NCBI GenBank assembly: GCA_026874595.1
Contig: CM049309.1
Span: 54,846,079-54,910,078 of the forward strand
Reading direction: 5' to 3'
DNA length: 64,000 nt
Source of the DNA: Sipunculus nudus
Taxonomy: Eukaryota > Annelida > Sipuncula > Golfingiida > Sipunculidae
Shown here: positions 1 through 13,688 of the stretch, one piece after another
Position numbering within the stretch: the stretch's first letter is position 1
Layout of the letters: the number at the start of each line of letters is the position of its first letter
Made by a program: the position numbers and the translations under genes
The notes under the pieces: generated by a model
Databases searched by the model: none
Seen by the model: only the letters and a program-made list of their open reading frames with translations
What the model was told of the DNA's origin: nothing

Positions 1-290
1 ATTGGTTTTTGAGTGTCTGTCTGAAAATTGATTATCACCAGCTCGTAAACAAAACAAAATTTTCCCTTATGTTCCCAGTCCAAACCAAAAATTATCGCAT
101 GTGGAGACATCTTCAGGGGAAAATAAAAACTAAAACATTGACAAGGCTAGCATGAAGATCACAGGAAGCTAAAATAACAAGAGGCAGTAGCTGGGGGGAC
201 AGTATTTCATGGATTTGCTTGTTCTGTAGAAAAAAACAATTATTTTAACATTGGGATGTATATTGTAACCAGGATTTGATTTGCTTGCAG
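1..290 (+). other. NUP153 intron (5' part outside window)
   Basis: Non-coding sequence ending in the acceptor TTGCTTGCAG immediately before the first recognisable NUP153 exon. I see no exon, repeat unit or element boundary in it. The NUP153 N-terminal region (pore-targeting part) must lie left of the window. Confidence 0.7.
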
Positions 291-350
291 GATGCAAAGA
301 GAATACCAGCAAACCTGTCCAGTGAAGCTGACTCCCCTCTGACCTTCACA
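291..350 (+). CDS. NUP153: NUP153 exon, KRIP linker
   Basis: Sixty-nucleotide, phase 0-0 exon between TTGCTTGCAG and GTATGT. It encodes DAKRIPANLSSEADSPLTFT, which resembles the AKRIPSIVSSPLNSPL segment of vertebrate NUP153. First exon of the gene visible in the window. Confidence 0.85.
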
Positions 351-3300
351 GTATGTATATCTTTACTCACATCTTTAGTTTTATTACGTAAACATAATTG
401 TTAGCTGTTTCTGTATTAATGAGAATTTTCTCTGTTAAAGTTTATACGCCAGAGTAAGCCAACCGAAAATTTTCCCTTATTGGGCCTATTATCGCCCATC
501 CCGCCTCGTTCCCGTGTATCTAGGTCACACTTCCGTTTCCTGTTATCACATTTTTCTTCTGGCGTCAGCCATGATGGATGTGTGATCACGCTCTGCGCGA
601 TTCGTCCACTGTTTTGGTTTGTACAGTCAGGTTTGCCAACTGAATTGTAAGTAGTGATTCATTTTCCCTTCCTGCCATGGAGCCCCTTACTGTTCTTCTT
701 GTGGTTAATTAATCCCCACTTGGAATTCTCCCCCCGTTTCACCTGCCGTTCAAACAGTGACATTTGCCGGGGCACTGCCGATCCCTGCTTTTTTGTCAGC
801 CTTGGTCGTCTGACACATGGGCCATGTTCCATGCCTGGTCCATGAGGGTACCGGGAATCAGGTTGGAGGCGGCATTCCGTCTCTGCTCGACCCGAGGGCG
901 ATTCTCGAGGTTCCACCTTCCACCGGGGATTTTCCTCTTGTCTTTTGCTGGTCCAGCACGGGCGGGGGCGCTGGATTATCGATCTCCAGCGTCTCTGTTT
1001 GGTCATTAACTCGCCGCCCTTTCGCATGTTCAATATTCCTACGATTCTCCACATTATCAGTCGGAGGGTTTGGGCGTTCATATTTAGACCTTCCGGATGC
1101 TTATTGTCACGTTCCATTCACGTTCAATGTGGGCCATGGCTTTTTACGCTGCAGGGCATAGCACCGTTGTCCACACGGTCGCTTGTTACCTCCGCCCCTG
1201 GGCCTATCTGTGCTCCCTTACCTTGGCGATTGGCTTATCCATGCGGCCGATCGCTCTTTCTTACTGGCGCTCGGCTCCCCGGTTCTCGTTTACTCAGGAA
1301 CCTTTGCTTTCTTGTCTATCAAGTGCCGTCCCAGCTCCCTCCCACCTCGTCCTTCCGTTTTCTGGGTGTGACTCTCGATTTTGCGTCAGGGACTGTGTCT
1401 CTACGGTGCGCCTTTGCTCTCAAGCTCAGGACGTTCCTTTCTTGCGTCTCACCGTATCGATTCTCATGCCGCTGCTTCTCTTCCCGGCCCTCTCCACTGG
1501 GCCGCCGATTCGTTCCGTTCGGTCGGTTTTATCTCCGTCTGGTTCGGTCCCTCCTGCGCGCTCTCTGCCTTCTCCCTCTCCATTCGGTTCGTCCAGCGGT
1601 CCTCCCGTCTCCACGTACGTGGCGGACCATTCGCCCCTGACTGGACCTTTCATTTCTCCTTCATGAAGTTCCTTCTCTAAGGGGATCGATTGTCCGGTAT
1701 TTCCCGACACATCTCTCCTCGGTTTGGCCGATCTCCGTGCCTCGGGTATCTGGTCCCCGTCGGACCGTCTGCGGTATATCAATATCCTGGACCTACGTGC
1801 CATCCGTCGCGAGTTCTCCTGCTGGTCCCCCCGCTTGCTCGGCCGTCTCATTCATGTCCGGACCGACAACGCCCCGGTCATGGCATATATCCACTGGCAG
1901 TGCGGTCCTCGGTCTCCCTCACTGATGCAGGAGACCTACCTTTTGTTCGATCTATGCATCGGTGTATTTGGCTCTCCTGGGGGTCCGGAATTCGATCTGT
2001 TCGATTTTTCCGCCCCCCCCGCCCCCCCCCCCCCCTCCCCGTTCTTGAGCCTACCGCAACACGTCTACATCACCCTCTCGACAGTCTCCCCGACACCCAG
2101 CCATCCGTGTGGTTTTTTCCGGTGCCTCCCCGCGCGGACCAGACGGCTCTACTTCCCATCGTTCCCCTGAGCCGGTCGCCCATTTCGGTCGTGCCCTCTG
2201 TGCGCCTGCTGCTCTCCTTGCCTTGGCTCCCCGTCGCAGTGCTTCGGCCTGCCACTCTGCCTCCCGTTGGCGTCTCTTCCCCGGTTGGGCGTCTGCCCGC
2301 GGAATCTCTCCTTTTGATCGGTCGCTTGCGGCGGTTTTTGGATTTTCGTGTTACTGCAGGATAAGCATTTATCCTTTCCGTCTCTGTGTGGCTATTGTGC
2401 CGCCCTCCTGTCCGTACTCAGTCCGCTCGGTCACAATTGTGTCTTTCCTCATCCGTTAGTGACAGATTTTCTCCAGGGGGTACATGCCCGCGCGTCTCGT
2501 CCTCGCTATGTCGCGCCTTCCTGCCGCCTGGACGTTGTCTTCCGTCCACTCTGCAAACCCCTTCTGAGCCTCTGCGTTCGGCACATCTTCTGCTTTGTCT
2601 CGGAAATCAGTTTTCCTCCTTGCTGTTCCTTCTGCTGGTCACCGCTCTGAGCTTCCTGCCCTCGTGGCCGACTCGCTATTTCCTCTCCATTGCGGCAGCC
2701 GTTGCGTCAGCCACCTTACCTTTCCCTACGGACTTTATCAGAAGTCCCGTCGTTCGCTGCTCCTCCGTTAACCTGGCACGTTCCAGCCCTCCCTCGCTGC
2801 CAGTACCGTCACGGGTCTCACGTTTGCCCTGTTCGTGCTTTCCGTTACTCTCTTCAAGCTGCTCATTCTCCATGGGGGGGGGGGGGGGGGCGCAAGATTT
2901 TGTTTATTTCAACGAAAGTCACTACATCAATCAAAGAAATTAACCCTATCTCCATTAGTACCTGGCTAAAAGCTACCATTGTCTCATCATATGAATCTGT
3001 TTCTCAGTCATCATTGGAGACGCTTAACGTCAAGGCTCCTGACATCAGGGCCATTTCTCCGTCTTTGGCCCCTTTATCGGGGGTTTCCCCGAACCCGCTG
3101 GTCAAGAAAGGCTCTTGGATGTCGCCTTCTACCTTCCCCGCTTTTATCTGTCGGATGTCATGTTCCAAGCTTCGGTCCCTTATTCCTTGGGCCCTGTGAT
3201 TTCGGCGGGTGTGGTCCTACAGTTCTCCCGTCCCTCCTCGACTCCTACGTCTGTTCCGGCGACGACGTCTTTGTCTGCTTCCTCGCTGCTGTGATGTTCT

Positions 3301-6300
3301 CCTCTTTCCGTCGTTCCTGGTAGGTATCCCCTCCCCAAGGTTTATCTGTTATATTCTCATTAATACAGAAACAGCTCACAATTATGTTTACGTAATAAAA
3401 CCCCCCCATTCCCTCCCTGTGAATGGTGGTTTTGTTAGTTGTGAGCTTTTCTGTATTACTAACAACGCTCCCTCCCAGTCCACTTCCTTCCGCCTTCGAA
3501 AAATGTGATTACAGGAAACGGAAGTGTGACCTAGATACACGGGAAAGAGGCTGGATGGGCGATAATAGGCCCAATAAGGGAGAATTTTTCGGTTGGCTTA
3601 CTCTGGCATATAAACTTTAACAGAGAAAATTCTCATTAATACAGAAAAGCTCACAACAGTTTACTAACAAAACCATCATTCACAGGGAGGGAATGGGGGG
3701 GTTTACACAGATCATAATATGACAGAGACATAATGAATTGATGGTTTGTCCTTCCTTCTTTCCCTTTGGCTGTCCATCTGTTTAGCTGTGAGTAAGGCTG
3801 TTAACAGGGCATAAAAGTAACTGTTAGGTTTCCAGTAATTGATTCTGTTTGTTTATAAAATGAAATGTCTGTTAGCAAATATTTATCATATGACTGTAAG
3901 TGTATTAAGGTACAGTTAGTGCCACTTATATTGACCAATTCCCTGTGAGCCAAAATGGTATAGTCCATCTTTTGGAATTTGATGTAGATTTAGGCTGTGG
4001 CACCACTTAAGCTGGACTACAGCTGAAATGGTATTTTCAGTTCCTCCATATTACTTTTGTTAATTGTTACTGACTATCATGCACAGTTTGTACAGAGTGA
4101 ATCTTAAACCTGTAGGGCTCTTTTTAGCTCAGCTGACTGAAAGTCATCTGAGCTATAGTGATCACCCTTTGTCGTCTGTCCGTCCGTCTGGCTGTCCAGA
4201 CGTCCGTCCGTCTGTTAACAGGGCACAAATAGTAACTGCTGGACCTGGAATCTTCTTACTTGGTATCCTGGGAGGTCCATAAAAAATCTCCTTGGAAACC
4301 TGAAATTAGGTCTCTGTTACGGTGTTACCCATATTCTCCAAGCTATGGGTCTCGTAAGTACCCCTCAGAATAATTAAAAATTTGATACAAACGCGCCAGT
4401 ATCTGAATAACTAATGCATTGATCACCATGATTTTTTGCATGCATACTGATCATGGACTGTTTCTTCAGTGCCTGCAGACTGGTGGTGCCCCCTGTATTT
4501 TTTCGTTCACGCATTTTTTCCCTATTTTTGAGACCTTCAAATAAAGCCTCATCTGTTAACAAGGCACAAATCGTAACCGCTGGACCCTAAATCTTCATAC
4601 TTGACATCTTGTGAGGTCATTGAAAAGTCTTCATGGAAAACTGAAACTAGGTCTCTGTTACCCATATTCTCTGAGCCATGGGGCTCGTAAGTAACCCCAG
4701 AATAATTAAAAAAGTGATACAAAAGCTTCTGTATTTGATCAACTAAAGCCTTTATTGCTATGATTCTTTGCATGCTTTTTGATCATGGAGTACTTCATCA
4801 GTTCCTGTAGACTGGTGGCTAACCCCCCCCCCCCCCCCCCCCCCATTGAGGCAATGAGGCATGTTGTTTTCAGTGCCGTCTTACTCATCTGTAAGATATC
4901 TTGTGAATGCAGTAACTGTTGAAGGGCTACATATTTTCTGCCAAAATTTGAAACACTTAATTGTTCATACCAAAATCGTGCAGGAGTTTAAAAACCAGTG
5001 ACCTTGGCTTTCATCTTCAAGGTGAAATCTGTCGAAATGTGAAATTTTTGTGAACTCCATACCTTTCGAAGTATTCCACATTTTGTCCTCTAATTTGTTA
5101 CACAATTTGTTCCTGCCATGTTCTTGGAAGATTTTGAAAACCGGTGACCTTGACCCTCTTCAAGGTCAAATTTGCCAAATGTAAAATTATTTTAACCCAA
5201 TAACTTTTGAAGTATTAAATATTTTGTCCTCAAATTCAGTACAGCAATTGTTCCTACTAAAATCAAGGACAAGTTAAAAAAAAAAAAAAACAGTGACCTT
5301 GACCTTCATCTTCAAGGTCAAATCTGCAGAAATATGACATTTTTGTGAACCCCTTAACTTTTGAAGTATACCACATTTTGTCCTCAAGTTTGGTACACCA
5401 ATTGTTACTACCATGTTCTTGGACAAGTTCAAAACCTGGTGACCTTGACCTTGATCTTCAAGGTCAAATTTATGCAATTCTAGGCTTATTGTGACCCAAA
5501 TAACTTTGTAAGTAGTGAAGATTTTGCTTCAAATTTGACACACCAGTTCTTTCTGCCAAAATGTCATCAGAGTTCGAAAGCGGTGACCTTGACCTTCAAG
5601 GTCTAATCTGCTGAGATCTAGATTCATTGTTTTGAGATATTGCATATTTTACCCCTAATGTTATGGGATGACCCATAGGGGGGAGACATTTATCTGTTTT
5701 GCACTGCAAAAACAATGCCATTCTAGTTCCTTTTTTTTACACATTTTAATGTCTATTTTTGAGAACTTGAAGCAGTTGTCCATTAACAGGGCACATATCA
5801 TGAGTGTTGGACCTAGAATCTTCTAACTTGACATCCTTAGAGTTCCATGAAAAATATCCTTGGAAAATTGAAATAAGGTCATGGTTAACTATATTTTGCA
5901 AATTAGCAGGGAAAACCTGATTTTTAAGCACCAAGTGAGTCAGGTGAGGCACGAATTGTATCCATTTGGCCTAAAATCCTCAAACATGACTTTCAGGGAG
6001 GTCCCAAAAAAATCCCCTTGGAAACCTGAAATGTCACTCTGACCCATTTTCTACAAGCTGTGTGAAAGAACCTGAGTTTAACACTAAATTAGTGTGGAGG
6101 GCATTAATGGTAGCAGCTGCATGTAGATAAAGGTCACTGTAACCTTATATCTAAGGGCTATTGGCAAAATGCATGATTTTGACTTTGAGAGTCTTATTGC
6201 CCATTGTTTAAGGCTCCTTGAATTCAGCTGAGCGTCATGGCCCATTGGCCACTTGTTTTATACATATTGTGACGGAATGTATTATGATATACCCACGGTC

Positions 6301-9300
6301 TGTCTGTCCGTCTGTTAACTTTGTGTAGCCTCGATAACTTTCCAGAGCTTTGATGAATTTTCACGAAACTAACCATAACCACTAACCAATACATTATCTT
6401 GCCTGAGTTTGAAAATGGGCAAAATCCACTTATATTTAATAAGCTCAGATGTACTAGGCTACTTTGTTGTGTCGCTATGATTACAAGCAATACAATTGAT
6501 TTTGATAAACTCAATAGAAATATTAATCAATATAATATCTCACTTGAATTTGATTTCGGCAAAATCCATGCATATTTAATGAGGCCAGAGGTCACCAGAC
6601 TTTGTTGGCACCCTGGTGACTTAACAAAAATCTTATGGATTTCCATGAAAGTCATACATATTTACCAATAGAGTTTCTCACCTCATTTAAAATCTCAACA
6701 AAATTCATGCATATTTTATTAGGTCAAAGGTCACCAGATATGCGACAGGTGTATTATACACCATTTGCAGTGCTCTTGTTTTATAATGACAGACTATAGC
6801 TTTCCTCTCAAAACCATCTCATGATTAGGATAAATGAAATGTATTATTATTTTATTTCTTCCACAGCCTGGACGGTACAGAAAGTCAACACCTGCAGCAA
6901 AGTCAAGCTCATACAGGCGAAGTGTTCAGGTAAGTAATAGGACATGTTAGTAGATGGCGACAACTACACATAACCAGGAAAAACCTGTAAGATGATGTTT
7001 GAGTCTAGTATGAAAAAAATCTGTCAAATCAGCCAAACTGTAGCTCATTTCCAGGATTTCTTGTGAAAGTGACACCTTTTGAAGCACCACATACTCTTTT
7101 CTCAAATTTGATACACATTGTTTCAACAAAGTTCTTGAACAAGTTAAGAAACTTGGTTACCTTTATATTCAAGGTCAAATCAGTAGAAATAAAAATTCAT
7201 TGTGGAGGCTATTGAAGGCTACAACTTATGAACCACTAAATATTATTTTTGTGAAATTTCATATGTGAATTGTTTCTACCAAAATCTTGGATGGTATGAA
7301 AACTGGTGACCTTGACCATCTTCAAGGTCAAATAAGCCAAAACAATTAACAAAAATTGTGAACCCTATTACTTTTGAAGTGGTGACCTTGGCCAGACTCA
7401 TCCAGTTAAGTTTTGTCAAGCTACAGCTCATTTCTCTAGGATTACTTATGAACGTGATAACTTTTGAAGCATTGCATATTTCTTCTTAGATTTGATACTT
7501 AAATTTGGGAGACCTAACTACTTTAGCGACTGCAAAAACAAAACCATCATAATTGTATCCGCCAAAACGAAGTTCCGCCGCGGCAGCGTTCGTTTCCGGA
7601 GAACTCCTCTGAGACTACTGGACAGATTTTTCCAAAACTTACACCAATTATCGGGTCACATTTGAACTGGTGCCTTACCAATTGGCCTTGACCTCTGACC
7701 TTTCCTCTCTGCCCAGCGTCCATTTGTGCGTCTGTTTCCACACATAAACCCACATATCTCGGGAACCGTTTGACCGATCAGGAAAAAAAATTTGTACAAA
7801 TGTAGCCCTTGGATAGCTTTATAACATACACAAAAATGGTGGCGCCAGCTGCAGCCATTTTTGCACAGTGTCCATCTGTTCATCTGCCTTGGGTTAAAAT
7901 CACTCATATCTCTGCAGTGGTTTGACTGATTCACCTGAAATTTGGCATGCGTATACATCCTAGATAGCTTTCTTGATTTTATGACAGGTGGCACAACCTA
8001 CATTCACTTTCACGCTGCAGACATCCAAGCTCATATCTTGGGAACCGTTTGACCAATTAGGAAAAAATTTTTACACAAATGTAGCCCTTGGATAGTTTTA
8101 TGACATACACAAAATTGGTGGCGCCACCTGCAGCCATTTTTGCACAGCGTCCGTCTGTTTGTCTGCCTTGGGTTAAAATCACTCATCTCTCTTCAGTAGT
8201 TTGACTTTTCAACCTGAAATTTTGCATGTGTATACATCTTGGATAGTTTCTCGTTCAAATAACAGATGGCGCCACCTACAATCATGTTTATGTGGCAGAC
8301 ATCCATTCTAATATGTAACACATGTAACTCAATTTCCCCTTGCCACTCAATCTATGCCTCACTTAACCTGTCCTACTCTGATTTTAGCGGATACACGTAG
8401 TCACTTGTCGACTACCCGTATTGCAGTTATGTTTGAATATGTTCCAGCATGAAAAGCTGTGATGATTATTATCCAGCCATTGCCTGATTTATGATGATTT
8501 ATTTGCAAGTTATGGTTTGTTAATACAAAGTTGTTTGAATGATGATATTGACATGGCCTGATCTTATAAGGCTGGATGATATGATCTGTATGTAACGTGT
8601 TATGATTGTGACTGTAGAGTCCCTTCAGGGCAGGACCTCCTTGTGAACAGTTGACTAGCCCTGGAGTTGCAAGCATCACCAGGAACAATGCTTACCTTCT
8701 GCAGCGGGCGCCTACAATACCAGCTGAATCCAAGAAGAAACAGACAGAGACTGTGGAAGCAGACAAATCCTCAAAACCTGTGTAAGTTGTATCATTGGAA
8801 TGATTAGTTCTGCTTTTATTCTGTTATTTCAAGTGTTGTGTGATGTTTTGAAATCTGGCCTGGTTATTATTCAGGTGTTCTCACTGTGGGGGGCTAAGCC
8901 TGTAATGTTGACAGATTAAGGAGTTCTGAATAAGGTTGCCATTTACAAAGTGATCTCTTCCCCTCAAATCCTGAAAAGCATATAACATTGACTAAGGTGA
9001 TCTATTTTAAATTGACATGTTGGTTAATAATAAAACACATCAGCTTTTCAGTTTTAAATGTATGATTGTTTTACAAATTGTTAATTTATTCAGATTGCCA
9101 AATTCCAGCTTCCATTCTTAAGTCCAAAAAACCAACCCCTATTTTTCCTTGGCTTTGTATTTAAATCCTTTGGGCAATATTTTCTTGTAACTTTAGTGTA
9201 CCGTAAAATCTCCACTTAAAACCGCACTTCCGATTAAAACCACACCCAGACACAATCAAGCTATCATCTAGAAATCAACACACGTAGGTTGCGACTCGGA

Positions 9301-12300
9301 CATTCCTGTAAACTATAAAATTCCTTGGGCATTTTATTCAAACACATCAAAACACTTTTTTTTGCAGGTTCACTCAAGCATGAAGTTTGGGAAGACGTAA
9401 GGGCCGGTGAACCTCCGCGTGTTTATACAGTATTAATATGCCGTGCCGTATTCTCGTTTGCTACTGATTTTCCATTATATTTTAGAAAAATATTCTGCTG
9501 ATCCATTTGAAGTCACTGTATATTTTAAGAATAAAAACAATATTTTGAAATCTTAATCTATGATGAAAATTCCATTTTCTTTAATTACTTGGAAGATTCG
9601 AATCATTTTCATACAGGTTACATCGGTATTATCATCGTCACATTGTACGTTGACATCGCTTCGTGTCACAGTTTGCTGGTGCGTTTGAAAACATCGCTGG
9701 TAAACTTAACTAAGTATAAAATTAACTGATGTTACCTTGTCGAGATTTGCACGTGTAGGAAACATGATGCATGAATTTTATAGTAAAATTAAATTGGCCA
9801 GTCGGGGTAAGCCAGTTTTTTTCTTGAAGAAAGTTTCCGTGTGGGGAGCCATTTTGTCAAGGCAGCGTTGCGCAAGACACGCTGGGACGGGATAGGTAGC
9901 TGTTCTGTTAACCACCCACCGAGTACAGCCATCCAAAATATTCTTAGCAGAAGCATTTCAGCACATGGCGGCACTCAATCTTAATTTTAAAATGAACGTC
10001 CGCCATTGTGCGACCCTTTACGACTAAGTTTTTTTTATTCATTTTAAGTTTCAAACAAACAATAGTTGCTAAATAATGCCGTAAATGGGTTTGATGTAGG
10101 CATTTATTTCAATTTTGCTTGACAATGCCCAACGAAGTGGGCCGCTGTGTTACAGTAGGGGTGTTATAAACGTATTATTTGGTTGACAATTACCAAGATT
10201 TTTATAACAATTTATATATCGCACGAAAGATAATGAGCAACATTTAATTTAAAAATAACAAATAATCATAAATAATAAATTTACACACGGCTCCCATGCA
10301 TGCGTGACTGCTGCTATGGGCGGCCTTCGAAAATCGCCATATTATCGCCCCCTCGCTGGCCCAAAAACGATGTCTGCCGGGAAGATATTCAGGAAACCCT
10401 TCTAGTAAAAACCGCACAGTGCTTTCAGGAAAACAACCTGATTTCAAGATTTCTAATTCCTTGATTAAACCGCGGTTTTAAGTGGAGATTTTACGGTAGT
10501 TCTGTGTGTGCAAATATGATTTTTAACTTGCAGTAAATACTGGGGTAACTTTTGTAATATTTGCCTTAATTACTGATGGTGAATAACTGTAGCTATAATG
10601 GATATGTTATATTTTACTTATGTATTTTTACTATAGTGTTTAAGTTTATTCAACTATATATAATAACAATATAATATTTTTATTTTCAACTCAAATATGT
10701 CCTAATATTCATTGTTAGGCTTGGAGGTAAAAGTGGAAAAATGCGGCATGAAAAATCTTACCACCGACCCGGTAGGAAGGGACAGGAAGAAGACGAGGAG
10801 GAGGTCAGACTTGTGTTTATATTTCATGGTTCTGTCTTGTAACATTGAAACTTGTTTTGTATTATTCTTAAATCAGATTGCCGTATTGCCCTTCATTAGC
10901 TGTGTTAATAATGATCTGAACCAAGTCATGCTGCCCCTTGCTGTCATGGGAGATCATGTTTATCAAATCAGTGGAGCATTATAATTTCTGTGAGAGAGTC
11001 AGAAGTGAAAGTGGTTATATAACAGGATCTTAAAAAATGTAATTGTTGTGAGGAACATATATATGATAAGGCAGACTAAGCAGATTAATGCTCTGTAGAC
11101 ATCCAGTGTGTCAGTAGCCCCATTTTCTATCAAGATGTTAGAGTGCCATACTTGGTATTATCAAGGACCACATGGTAGGACTCAATGAGAATGGAAATAT
11201 TGTTGTCATGCTATCACTTGAAATATACCAGACCAGTTAGATATGTTTTAGTACTTTCTGACAGCACCTACCATGTGTGAGAAATATTCTGTTTAATATG
11301 ATATCAATGCAGTGGGATGGACAGCCATTGCAGTATATTTCCCCGTATGACTTGTGTCACAAGTCAAGTAGGCCTGCTTGTCCAATATAAATTCCTATAG
11401 AATCATTTATTCACACTTATATTGTCAGCAGATGAACACACTGTAGAGAGACATATTCTTTTTCCAGGTGGAAATGCCAGATCTACCTACTGAGTTCACA
11501 CTGCCTGTCACTGCCATGCCAAAGTTTGATTTTGGGGGATTCACACAGTCGCCAAGGGAGAGCACCCCTAAGACTGATGCAGGAAGCCAGTTTGCCTTTT
11601 CTAGTCCTATACAAAATTTATCCTCATCTCCACCACCAGTTGACCAGGTATCTGAGGTGAGTTAAGTCCAACTATAACTGAGTACACCTATTCATAAGAA
11701 GTTGAAGTGACTAAAAAAAAATACTATCTAGTTAGAACAGGACCAGATTGTTTGCAATATGCAACTGTGAACATGTACTTAATACTGAACTTGCATCCTC
11801 TTGAATATCAGTGTTTTACTCAGGAGTTTGTAAAATGAACTCATATTTTAATGTATGAGGTGAATGCTATTCAGATTGTAGAACTCTCAGTGAAAATGGT
11901 ATGTTTTCTGTTTCAGCAGGCTTTTAAATTCAGTTCCCCAGAGAAAATAGATGGCCAGCACAAAACTGCTCCTTCTCCTGCCTCTCTGCTGTTTGCATTG
12001 ACACCTAAAGGTTAGTTTGTTAATAAATGTCTTGTTTTGAATACCCCCTTTAATCTCTGATATAATAATAGTGAATCTGCTAATATGACTAATGTTTTTA
12101 TTTGCATTATGCACCATATGCTGGTTGTTCATTGTTGATTATATCCTCAGAGCTGAAAGTTTGGGTAACATGACTTTATCATCCATATACTCACCACAAC
12201 AGATAAACAATGTATTTTGGTTAATTAACAAAAAAAATGGTTCTCCTCAAATTTTTGTGTATGCATAGGATGACACCTGGCCTGGATACACTTGTTTCAT

Positions 12301-13626
12301 AACTGATACTGGCAGTGGCTGTGGTTCTTAGTTTTCAATTGTTTTTGATGACAAGTCATAGTGCTCAGTAACTGATAGGCAAGATCCATTACAGTGAAAC
12401 CTGAACCAAGCGACCACTGCCGCCAGCGACCGTCTGTGACTTACGACCGAAAAATGAATGCACCGAGCTTAATCACTCTTTAATGCCCCTGTGTTGAGCG
12501 ACCGTTTGTGGTACGCGACCACCGACCGCTCAAATGTGACCGGTCGCTGGTCTTTACCTCCGTTAAGCGACCGCCTGGTGAAGCGGTAGTGGCACCTGGC
12601 GTCCTAAGTTAAGACTAAAACGACCGTGCCATTGACCGTCTCGTGAATGTACAGGTGGCAATGGTGACCTACTTTTCCCGCGGTGAATTGGACATCAATT
12701 CAGAATACCCCCTCCAGGTGTCAATGGCCCAGGGCCCGCGTGGTTTTAATCTTTCTCGAAAAATGAAAGTTCCGCGAATATTGCGAGGGAACATGTAAAA
12801 CGACCCAATTCTTTAATTCTGTGTACCATTACTTTTTTTTAGCACAGCCTATCTTTGAACACATCGAATTTGATTCATGATTGTCTAAAACATCTTTACG
12901 GTTAACAGGTAAGGATCATGTGCTCTAAGGGAAATCCCTCATTAATATTCATCGAATAGAACTCCCGTTGTATTTCTGGCACGCTGCGGTCGTTGACCAG
13001 TTGACCGGAGTTCATAGCTTGTCTTAGCGATGTGTAAATAACATTTGCGCGGATTTAATTTTAAAAAAAGTGAGTCATGAAAGTAAGTTTGTCATTGCTT
13101 AATTTAAGCGAACAACTGTCATTGCTTATGACACACATTTTGACTTGACAACATGTCAGTTCGTGACGACGACAAACTGACGACCTGCTTCGATAACATC
13201 AATAGAACATTCATCAATAAGGCAATAGGACTCAATGCTTACTACCATAGTACCAATATAGAGAGACAGTTTGATAACGTGAGCAGTCACCTGTAATCTA
13301 ATGATCGATCCCTTCATACCTGCTTTGAAGTTTATTGAGATGTTAATGGGGTCTGCTTCTTATTACGGTGAGCACAAGTCAGTGATCAACAAAGTGACTC
13401 AGTGTGTACTCATGGTACATCATTAATTAGCGGTTTGTGTTTGTGCAATATGACAAACAAGCTATTCAAAGCCTTTGACAAAGGCTTGTTTAATAAAGTT
13501 ATAAAAATAGACCAGCTTTCTTCGATAATTATAAATAAGATTCTCTTTGTTAAGCAGAACAAGATTGATTCAATGTTTTAAGTAAATGTTGTTGTTAATT
13601 TGTAAATATTGTTGTGAATATCTTGA

Positions 13627-13688
<62 letters not shown>

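Larger units (their letters stand above)
380..3704 (+). mobile_element. DIRS-type tyrosine-recombinase retrotransposon, degenerate and internally shortened
   Basis: The element is bounded by inverted terminal repeats: about 427-566 matches the reverse complement of about 3497-3636 over roughly 135 nt. An internal complementary region at about 3351-3460 pairs with both outer edges (about 380-430 on the left, 3636-3703 on the right) and spells the joined ends, as expected of the circular intermediate of DIRS elements. TTT is present at both junctions. Coding remains on the plus strand, broken by frameshifts, include reverse transcriptase, an RNase H-like segment and a tyrosine recombinase. The interior is far richer in GC than the surrounding intron. 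At about 3.3 kb it is shorter than typical DIRS elements; gag and the methyltransferase found in many relatives are not visible. It sits in the first NUP153 intron of the window, in the same orientation as the gene. Confidence 0.88.

Noticed and set aside
659-1851. Minus-strand open frames in the DIRS interior
   Set aside because: They are antisense to readable RT/RNase H fragments and have no recognisable content; GC-rich sequence lacks stops by composition.
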